Shown here: piece by piece, positions 7,401-12,961 of the stretch
Position numbering within the stretch: the first letter of the stretch is position 1
Layout: each line of letters starts with the position of its first letter
NCBI GenBank assembly: GCA_045612105.1
Contig: JAZKYL010000154.1
Location: forward strand, 1-15,236
Reading direction: 5' to 3'
Length of the DNA: 15,236 nt
Source of the DNA: SVTX01 sp045612105
GTDB taxonomy: Bacteria > Bacillota > Clostridia > Oscillospirales > CAG-272
Translations under genes and position numbers: made by a program
Notes under the pieces: generated by a model
Database searches by the model: none
Seen by the model: only the letters and a program-made list of their open reading frames with translations
What the model was told of the DNA's origin: nothing

Positions 7401-9110
7401 AATACGCTGACCCATATAGAAATCGTTTGCGTTATTAGTGCCGCTCACAGAGGGATTTATTGTGTTTTCGGGGGGAGTTAGGGTTTGGATTATTGAGTAT
7501 TTGCCATCCTTTTCGACGACCTCAAGCTTTCCGCCGTACTGACCTGTGGGGATGATATATCCGAAGATTCCCGTGTCGATTATATCAAATCCGACGTACT
7601 CTGCGCTGTCGAAGTCAACAGTGTCAAGAGAATAGTGAAGACCGTTTTTATCCTTGATGACAAGAGCGGCTACGGTGTCTGCATCGATCTCGGTAAGCAT
7701 ACCTACCTCTGCGATATCCGACTCAACGTCGGTTGCGCAGAACTGTGCGTAGTGGTGAAGCTTATCGGAATAGACCTGGAAGAATCTGCCCAGCTTAAGG
7801 TCGGGGATATCGTTTGCGCCCTCAGCCTCGATAAGCTTTAAGGAGTTGAAGTAGTAGGTCGTACCCTCGGAGCCCGAAAAGTCAAGTCTCAGGGTCTTTA
7901 CCGTTCCTTTGTACTCGGTGAGTGCTCCAAGGTAGACGGTATAGGTGTGATATTCTCCGTCTGCGATCAGCTTGAAGCTTGCCTTGCTTAGGTCGTTGTA
8001 ATTGTACGTTTCTGTGTTAAAGTAGACGTCTACGGTTTCGGTGTCGTTTGATTCAACCTTTATGGAAACCTCAAGATAAGCGTAGGTTTCGGCGGAATAG
8101 GGATTGTTGTCCATCACTATGTATGGGTCGGTGCCGCCGCTGACCATAACCCTCATCTCGCCGTTCTTTAATTTGGGCTTTTCGGTATGCTTGTAGCTCT
8201 TTACCTTAAGCGGGACCTCAAGCTCGCTGACCTTCTTGGGCATTGCGGCGAAATCCTGATTTTCAAGACGGACGTCGTAGTAATAGTAGCCCAGCCTGTA
8301 AATGTTGGTTGCGGTGTCGGACACTGTCTCGGAGGAATAATAGACTCTGCCGCTTGTGGTCTTGACGAAAACGTCCATTGTATTTTGGATATAAGTACCG
8401 CCTTTTTTGTTCTTCAGGGAGGATACGAGCTGGTTTTCGCTTCCGCGAAGCTCATAGGAAAGTATGGAGTTGTGGTTCTCCATAATATAAGCGTCCTTGA
8501 GAGGACCTTCGTTTTTGACCGAAATATCATTGGCAATACGGTCGGCATACTCAATAAGCTCGCCGTTGTCGATGGAGAGCTTGGGGGTGGTGTTCTCCTC
8601 GGTCTCTATCATAGTTTCGAATTTGGTTTCGGTCTCGGATTCTGTTTCGGTCTCGGTCTCGGTTTCAGTCTCGGTCTCCGAATAAGAGGGAGCCCGGGTT
8701 TCAGTTTCCGCATTTTGCGTTTCTGTTATAGTATCGGTATCGGTCACTGATTCTGTTTCGGTATCGGTTTCCGATTCGGTGCATATCGAAGTATTGCTCT
8801 CCGCAGTCTCGGATTGCTGTTCGGTAGCTGTTTCGGTATTTGTTTCAGCTTCTGTATCCGATATTTCCTCGGTGAAGATATCGGAGGTGTCGGTTTCTTC
8901 CTCTGTTTTTTCAGTTTGTTTAGAGGTTGAGGGTTCTTCCTTTGTCTCGGTCTTTACGTCGGACTCGGTTTCGGTCTTTTTCTCGGATTCTGTCTCGGTC
9001 TTCGTTGCTGATCCTGTGGTTTCCTCAGGGTTATTGCATGCGGCAAAGGAGCCGAGAAGCATAATGCCTATGAGAAGGAGAGAAAGCAGTGTTAGGTATC
9101 TGTTTTTCAT
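4470..9110 (-). CDS. Giant cell-surface lipoprotein with beta-sandwich domains, probable glycan-active or glycan-binding protein
   Basis: The 1546-residue protein begins with a lipoprotein signal peptide: MKNR, a hydrophobic core (about 5-20), then SFAAC with the lipid-accepting Cys at residue 25. Residues 30-175 are a Thr/Glu/Ser-rich linker with runs of TETETE, probably spanning the cell wall. A carbohydrate-binding-like beta-sandwich lies at about 335-430 (...DGEYHTYTVYLG...LRLDFSG...). A central beta-rich block at about 560-1000 contains a conserved-looking His/Trp stretch (APHLPDHRAMSAPLWPDQPQ, about 768-787). A second sandwich lies at about 1195-1320 (DGFWHVIVVDL, YANYLRIDFF), and a C-terminal domain at about 1370-1546 (VWSADGGKTW). 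I cannot assign a catalytic family. The start is supported by GGAGG (9119-9123). It is the last gene of the locus and the only exported product, so capture or first cleavage of the glycan is inferred. Confidence 0.85.
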   Translation of the reverse strand: MKNRYLTLLSLLLIGIMLLGSFAACNNPEETTGSATKTETESEKKTETESDVKTETKEEPSTSKQTEKTEEETDTSDIFTEEISDTEAETNTETATEQQSETAESNTSICTESETDTETESVTDTDTITETQNAETETRAPSYSETETETETETETESETETKFETMIETEENTTPKLSIDNGELIEYADRIANDISVKNEGPLKDAYIMENHNSILSYELRGSENQLVSSLKNKKGGTYIQNTMDVFVKTTSGRVYYSSETVSDTATNIYRLGYYYYDVRLENQDFAAMPKKVSELEVPLKVKSYKHTEKPKLKNGEMRVMVSGGTDPYIVMDNNPYSAETYAYLEVSIKVESNDTETVDVYFNTETYNYNDLSKASFKLIADGEYHTYTVYLGALTEYKGTVKTLRLDFSGSEGTTYYFNSLKLIEAEGANDIPDLKLGRFFQVYSDKLHHYAQFCATDVESDIAEVGMLTEIDADTVAALVIKDKNGLHYSLDTVDFDSAEYVGFDIIDTGIFGYIIPTGQYGGKLEVVEKDGKYSIIQTLTPPENTINPSVSGTNNANDFYMGQRIYTDASHDFTKFISEAEIERNPLTVDNIRVNPGKSTGASFMGYDALRGCYKLKVNGTGFGSAYYQTPNKHYTVNFTVTGDEHDRKMYFATYTTSGGLECAVLLDDSSLLLPVPVEVCKNFYGDGEWNLYNLDEPSYGEAYVPIIVKANEVKGYSIVNLYQNWGKFPLKQLSSIQYFYPYYHLSTGVTESNCIVPYGFEAPHLPDHRAMSAPLWPDQPQHTLGGRHRFLSYTDADGNFSASQHVGDRILSYGPTYAEIEMDYISDDGKIKVTYTHMEMPQTDENRTYYVMEYKVLEDITFKDFKNDFTFYSVGQTNTGSTYKKVGYLDENNQPQIVDATAANDSASYVLGDYYPYFDFFYVPDYTNENGYVNLSFMFKDYSLKIGGKESDARFIVTNKNEKLYLSLDLEEVTLKKGDSFTIHAILMPWGSQESIYDGSNGKAPDENVRSVRENSIIDPVKATAVENCEIIESNYMPKIRTTNMREATFTLSGGENNVVVRVYGFKRLTAPVIQELVDGKWVDYEVNSANSPDALGNAHHYDGYAIHYDGDGTFSYSFVVSLSGDEERTFNFSARSSFDGWPEAIIPEEETPINVYVGPAKMNVKLEGAKGVSASEILEENEKSFVRIYGNGTDSEGHSTFYAADTKHESGRYVVLKYRLPTTNAEAAGCFEIFTSTVNSGATDGDQIYCYNLKKDGFWHVIVVDLANEKHPTFKADGADGLYYANYLRIDFFSLKMSTSSYMDLAYVGMSADLDSIFELNSDMNTVTLITGGSLETYYDVKTGEQVEESGDGKLPKVEYVHPESDYTESTVKFASCIDMINGWGEGENKRLTNIGATSIKHPDVLDYGVTTVNGHQLIFTGWAVVDGGAEKYVWSADGGKTWIEAIAVKPLTAATADHMLSAKNKLGGYEFPDPTASGANCSFQGTVGGGASVNGLYADLSDYAGETVEITFAVVPKTAPDTLCIIVHVKNVQVAEAE
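8586..9023 (-). repeat. Low-complexity Thr/Glu linker tract
   Basis: This encodes residues 30-175 of the lipoprotein, dominated by alternating Thr/Glu with Ser and Asp. At DNA level, near-identical GAGACC/GAAACC-type hexamers recur, densest around 8638-8680. Such tracts can change length by slippage. The opposite strand reads as Val/Ser repeats, a coding artefact. Confidence 0.85.
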
Positions 9111-9131
9111 TAATTGATCCTCCGTTTAGTT

Positions 9132-10415
9132 TTATTTGGCAAATTCAAAGGAGTATATCATAGCGTGTCCTGTGGATTTGAATTCAATAGCCGCGCCGAC
9201 AAATGCGGAATCAATGGGAGTGAGATCGATCTCATAAAGCTTACGTTCTCCGTCGCCGATCATAGTGAATTCGATCGTTTTTGGGAATCTGCCGCGGGTG
9301 TCAACTCCGTCGCGAATTGTATTCACTGTGAGAGTACACTTGATCTCGCCGCCGGTGATGGAAGCATCCATAAGTATTTTGGTCTGATCCTTACCCACGA
9401 AAACTGCGGGGGAGCAGAGCTGACTTTCATCCTTGAAGTCGAAATCAAGGCAATCCTGATTTCCAAGACCCTTATCGTTTGTATTCTTGTAGTAGAAATG
9501 GCATCTGTCATTGTCGAAGGTGAACTTTTGACGTCTTTTTGCGTCGTCAAGCTCATATACCTTGGCTCTTATCTCGTCGACCGTGCCGACGATAAGCGCG
9601 TAATCGTAGGTATAGACGATGTCGTGGTCGAGGATCTCGGTGGCGGAGGGAGTGATATAGCCCGTGTGCTGGTCGATCTCGTCGCGGATTCCCATTTTGC
9701 CGTAAAATCCGCCTCCGAAGCGGCTGGTCTGACCGTTGTAAACACCGAGACCGTATCCGTCATCGTCAACAAGCGCCGCCCAGCTTTCGGTGGGGAAGAA
9801 GGTCTCCCAGGGCCAGCCTCTGCCGTTTTCCTTGTTGCATATCTCGCGTATCGCGCCGCCCGTGAAGGGGTGAGTGTCTACATAGGAGACCAGCTTATAC
9901 CAAGTAGCGTTGGTGTAGACCGCGGGCAGCTCCTGTCCTCGCGCGCCGTAAAGGGTCTTGTCGCTTCTTGCGTTGTTGAGTCTTGAGGTAACTTGCACGG
10001 TCTTGCCGTCGAGACGGTACCAAACCTCAAAGGTACATTCGCCCTTGCAGTTATTGAGGGGCCAATGGCGGGGAACGCTCTTGATGTAAATTTCATTATC
10101 TTTTTTATAGTAATCAAGAATATCCGAGCGGTTTCTGAAGCAGTCGCCCGACTGAATGGGGTTCCAGCCGATATAGTCCCAACCCGGGTGGTTCTCGATC
10201 CCCTCGGGAAGGTGGGGGACGGGATAGCTGTAGAAGGACATCTGCACCTGTCTGCCCCAGTCGTAGTTATTGATCAGGTTTTCCTCACCGATCTCGGAAA
10301 GGTGGGTCAGCGCGCCGCCCAAAGATAGGTTTGCGCCAAGACGGATATAGTCGTTTTCGATAAATAAAAGGTTATCGTCGGTGAGATACTTGATAAATTC
10401 TCTTTTGGTTGCCAT
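9132..10415 (-). CDS. Galactose-mutarotase-like carbohydrate-active protein, uncharacterised
   Basis: The 427-residue protein has no signal peptide and should be cytoplasmic. Residues 15-295 are beta-rich with features of the galactose-mutarotase/beta-supersandwich fold: FIENDYIRLGANLSLGGALT, ENLINNYDWGRQVQMSFYS, a Trp/His-rich PRHWPLNN segment, then RLDGKTVQVTSRL and PAVYTNATWYKL. Residues about 300-427 form a separate beta-sandwich-like C-terminal domain (IDLTPIDSAFVGAAIEF), possibly carbohydrate-binding. Related proteins occur in polysaccharide loci of gut bacteria without a firm activity, so hydrolase, lyase-like or epimerase roles remain open. The start is well set by GGAGG (10421-10425), five bases upstream, behind a strong promoter. 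Only 21 bases separate it from the lipoprotein gene, so the two are probably co-transcribed. Confidence 0.75.
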   Translation of the reverse strand: MATKREFIKYLTDDNLLFIENDYIRLGANLSLGGALTHLSEIGEENLINNYDWGRQVQMSFYSYPVPHLPEGIENHPGWDYIGWNPIQSGDCFRNRSDILDYYKKDNEIYIKSVPRHWPLNNCKGECTFEVWYRLDGKTVQVTSRLNNARSDKTLYGARGQELPAVYTNATWYKLVSYVDTHPFTGGAIREICNKENGRGWPWETFFPTESWAALVDDDGYGLGVYNGQTSRFGGGFYGKMGIRDEIDQHTGYITPSATEILDHDIVYTYDYALIVGTVDEIRAKVYELDDAKRRQKFTFDNDRCHFYYKNTNDKGLGNQDCLDFDFKDESQLCSPAVFVGKDQTKILMDASITGGEIKCTLTVNTIRDGVDTRGRFPKTIEFTMIGDGERKLYEIDLTPIDSAFVGAAIEFKSTGHAMIYSFEFAK

Positions 10416-10458
10416 AATTACCTCCGTTTTTGTGGGGGATACTTTTGTTTAATAATTA

Positions 10459-10487
10459 ATTATACCATTGTAATTTGACGTTGTAAA
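10459..10487 (-). promoter_or_regulatory. Internal promoter for the mutarotase-like and lipoprotein genes
   Basis: On the minus strand TTTACA (10482-10487), a 17-base spacer and TATAAT (10459-10464) form a near-consensus sigma-A promoter with an extended -10 (TGG before TATAAT). Predicted start near 10452, about 36 bases before the ATG at 10415. Confidence 0.82.
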
Positions 10488-10511
10488 TGGAAATTTTACC
10501 GATTTATTAGC

Positions 10512-10545
10512 AAAAAACCCCAAAGGAAGCGGATCTTTGCCGCTT
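10512..10545 (-). terminator. Probable terminator or attenuator after the TIM-barrel gene
   Basis: A 6-bp stem AAGCGG/CCGCTT (10527-10532 and 10540-10545) lies 32 bases after the stop of the upstream gene. On the minus strand a run of six T follows only after CCTTTGGGG, and an alternative hairpin CAAAG/CTTTG brings the T-run closer. On the plus strand the T-run is directly adjacent, although no plus-strand gene needs it. It likely splits the locus into a three-gene and a two-gene unit. Confidence 0.5.
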
Positions 10546-10577
10546 TTTTGATAAGATTCAGGGAATAATTGCATATT

Positions 10578-11933
10578 TTAAGGCTTTACAAGGAAGATGA
10601 TTCTGTCCTTTGCAACGGTGAATTCCCGGCTGATCTCGCCACTTTCTCTGTCTTGCCATGGCTCGGATAAAACGAGCTTGTATTCGCTCTCGGTCAGGTT
10701 GGAAACGGTCAGATACTTCTTTTCGTTTACGAACATTGAAATATACACCTTGTCGGGTATAGGAGAAATTACGTCGGCGCAATCGCGTATCTCGATATAG
10801 ACGAGGCTGTTTTCCTCGACCATAGGCTTGTAAAGTGCCAGATATCTGCACCAACGCGGGTATTCCTCAACGTCGTCGGGAACTGCCGACCAATGGCTGT
10901 AGGAATAGGGACCGTCGGGGTGGGTCTTATAATGCTCTGCGATCCTCGACCAATATGCATACTCGCTCCAGATGCCCTCCTGTATTCCGTATCGCGGAAC
11001 GGGTGCGCTGTTGCGCTCGCCCGTCATGGGTCTGCCTCTTGCGGTGAGCAAGGGAAATTGGAGAAATGGAATGACCGAGGCGAAATGCTTGTCGGGGTCG
11101 GTCACGTCTATCCTCAGCTTGTCTGGGCAGGGGACGACGAAATGGGGATAATTCTTTCCAATCCCTATATCCTCGCTTTGCATTCCCTCGCCTATCCAGA
11201 TGTAGTCGTAGACCTTGTCGAGGCAGGGGGCGGGGTTGTTTCCGTCACAATGTATCTTGTAGATACCGCCGCGCTTTTTGACCTCGTGATAGATGAGTCC
11301 GAGAAGGTCCTCGATCTCGGGATCATATTTGATGCCGCCTTCCTTTTCTATAAGCTTGCCCGGGGTATATCTGCTGTCGGTACCGCAATCGTTGTAGATG
11401 CCGTCGAAATCGTATCTGTCAAGGACGGCAACGGTTCGGGGAAGAACGAAATTTCGCCACTCGGCACTACCCGCGCTGTTTCGCATATAGCTGAAGTGGG
11501 TGCCGCACTCGACTATTCTGCCGCCGTGGTGGAATTCTTCTCTGAATTCGGGGTCGAAGCGGTGGAAATAGCCCGATGAGATATATGGGATGATCTTGAT
11601 GCCTTCGCTGTGGCAGAGCTCAATGAATTTTTCGAGCCCATCGGGGTCGTAGCAGGTGTATTTGTCTGCACCGTTAAGCCTTATGGAGTCGTTCCAATCC
11701 TCGTGTATTTGGATAAGCTCGACGCCGTTTTTCGCCATATCGGCTATCATTTCGCGGTCGTAGTCGGTGGGAGTGAAGGATATTTTGCCGGGGTATTCGC
11801 CCAGATTATACACCGCTTGTCCGGGCAGGTAATCGCGTATTCTAGTGCGGCGGAAGTATTTGCGAACGTCTCGCTCGGCGCTGTTGAGGTTTTCTATTCT
11901 CGCGCGTTGTTCTTTAATTGATATAAATTTCAT
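10578..11933 (-). CDS. TIM-barrel glycosidase-like protein, family uncertain
   Basis: The 451-residue protein has no signal peptide. The first 340 residues or so read as a (beta/alpha)8 barrel: GVELIQIHEDW (70-80), GIKIIPYISSGY (111-122), YDFDGIYNDCGTD (174-186), GIYKIHCDGN (223-231), YIWIGEG (244-250). Acidic residues at predicted strand ends (Asp177, Asp182, Glu249) are candidate catalytic groups by analogy with retaining glycosidases. Residues about 375-451 form a beta-sandwich tail common in such enzymes. It resembles the loosely defined hypothetical glycosyl hydrolase barrels (GHL6-type) more than any named GH family; substrate unknown. The ATG lacks any Shine-Dalgarno sequence: its leader is A/C-rich and contains a 12-codon ORF ending two bases before the start, so coupling with upstream translation is likely. 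Confidence 0.78.
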   Translation of the reverse strand: MKFISIKEQRARIENLNSAERDVRKYFRRTRIRDYLPGQAVYNLGEYPGKISFTPTDYDREMIADMAKNGVELIQIHEDWNDSIRLNGADKYTCYDPDGLEKFIELCHSEGIKIIPYISSGYFHRFDPEFREEFHHGGRIVECGTHFSYMRNSAGSAEWRNFVLPRTVAVLDRYDFDGIYNDCGTDSRYTPGKLIEKEGGIKYDPEIEDLLGLIYHEVKKRGGIYKIHCDGNNPAPCLDKVYDYIWIGEGMQSEDIGIGKNYPHFVVPCPDKLRIDVTDPDKHFASVIPFLQFPLLTARGRPMTGERNSAPVPRYGIQEGIWSEYAYWSRIAEHYKTHPDGPYSYSHWSAVPDDVEEYPRWCRYLALYKPMVEENSLVYIEIRDCADVISPIPDKVYISMFVNEKKYLTVSNLTESEYKLVLSEPWQDRESGEISREFTVAKDRIIFLVKP

Positions 11934-11935
11934 TT

Positions 11936-11974
11936 TCAGTTTTGGTTAGTTGGATTGTTTGTTTGGTTGGTCAT
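11936..11974 (-). other. 12-codon mini-ORF between the propeller and barrel genes
   Basis: In the 50-base gap an ATG (11974) opens a 12-codon frame encoding MTNQTNNPTNQN. It stops with TGA (11938-11936) two bases before the ATG of the barrel gene. No good ribosome binding site precedes it. It may be a coupling device or a chance product of the A/C-rich spacer. Confidence 0.2.
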
Positions 11975-11983
11975 TCTTTGTTA

Positions 11984-12943
11984 TCAGAAATAGGATCTCA
12001 AGAAATCCTCGAGAGAGCCGTCGTATTCCGCGAGAGCAAGAAATTCGTTTCCAAGCTGATTTCCCCAGCTGTAGGTGATATAGGTCTTGCCGTGATATTC
12101 ACAAAAGTCGACGTCACTGTTATTACCGTTGGGGCTGATCTTGATGCTGTCAAGCTCCTCGGCAGAGAATCGCTCGGGGTGGATCACCTGCCTGTCCTCG
12201 TTTCCAAAGAGCATAAACGGATTGAGGAGAGCTACCTCAAATTCAATGAGATCGCGGGAGCGGACTATATAAGGTGTCCAGCGGTAGAAGGGAAGTCCCT
12301 CGAGATATACGATATAATACATCCCGTCAAAATAGCGGATCGACGGGCAAGCCGAATATCTTTCCTTATAGAAGATATATTTGTCGATGGGCATAAGAGT
12401 CCAATCTAACAGATCCTTTGAGCGGGCAAAGAGAACGGTAAAGCGTTCTCCGATGATTTCGGGAGGACCGTCCACCTCGATCGCCATAATATAGCCGTCA
12501 GCGTCCTTGCAGACCGACGTGTTGAAAATATGCAGGTGTTCGGGGAGAGTAATGGCTCTTTGGGTTTTCCACTCACAGAGGTCGGTGGAGTAGTAAACGT
12601 CGATATAATTACATCCCTCGGGAGCACCGTTGCCGCCGACTCCGTGGGCGTACATCACACCGTTTTCCTCGTAGGCGCAACCGAAGGCGTTGCCAAAGGC
12701 AAAGGGCTTGCCAACCTCTTCCTCGGTCTCCATATCGACGAAATGATAATACCCCAGCTCTCTTTGAGAATTATGGCGTTTTCCCCAGGAGCTTGAGCGT
12801 ATCCACTCAAAGCGAAGCAGTCTGTCCTGCCATACAACGGGTGTTGTTTCCACCACGCCAATCGCCAGAGTTCCCAATTTCCGCAGCTTTTTCGTTTGCG
12901 AAATATTGTTATATTTCAAGGGCTTTATATAATCGTTGAACAT
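11984..12943 (-). CDS. Five-bladed beta-propeller glycosidase-like protein (GH43/GH32-like superfamily)
   Basis: The 319-residue protein has no signal peptide and is predicted to be cytoplasmic. Blade-like repeats typical of the GH32/43/62/68/130 propeller group are visible: YIDVYYSTDLCEWKTQ (113-128), FTVLFARSKDLLDWTLMP (168-185), YYIVYLEGLPFYRWTPY (209-225), and KTYITYSWGNQLGNEFLALA (286-305). Candidate acidic active-site residues are Glu32 (VVETTP), Glu156/Asp158 (AIEVDGP) and Asp277/Asp279 (NNSDVDF). An arabinosidase-, xylosidase- or galactosidase-type activity fits the locus, but the exact family cannot be fixed from sequence alone. The start at 12943 is supported by GGAAAGG upstream. 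It follows the GH78 gene after 18 bases, so the two are in one operon. Confidence 0.75.
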   Translation of the reverse strand: MFNDYIKPLKYNNISQTKKLRKLGTLAIGVVETTPVVWQDRLLRFEWIRSSSWGKRHNSQRELGYYHFVDMETEEEVGKPFAFGNAFGCAYEENGVMYAHGVGGNGAPEGCNYIDVYYSTDLCEWKTQRAITLPEHLHIFNTSVCKDADGYIMAIEVDGPPEIIGERFTVLFARSKDLLDWTLMPIDKYIFYKERYSACPSIRYFDGMYYIVYLEGLPFYRWTPYIVRSRDLIEFEVALLNPFMLFGNEDRQVIHPERFSAEELDSIKISPNGNNSDVDFCEYHGKTYITYSWGNQLGNEFLALAEYDGSLEDFLRSYF

Positions 12944-12961
12944 AATATTTCCTTTCCCGCG

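Noticed and set aside
8187..9117. Plus-strand ORFs rich in Val/Ser repeats
   Set aside because: They are the reverse reading of the Thr/Glu linker of the lipoprotein; the repeat is explained by that coding tract.
9114..9986. Long plus-strand ORF (290 codons) opposite the mutarotase-like gene
   Set aside because: It is antisense to a well-supported gene, has no ribosome binding site in a clean promoter context and its residue composition looks like a frame shadow.
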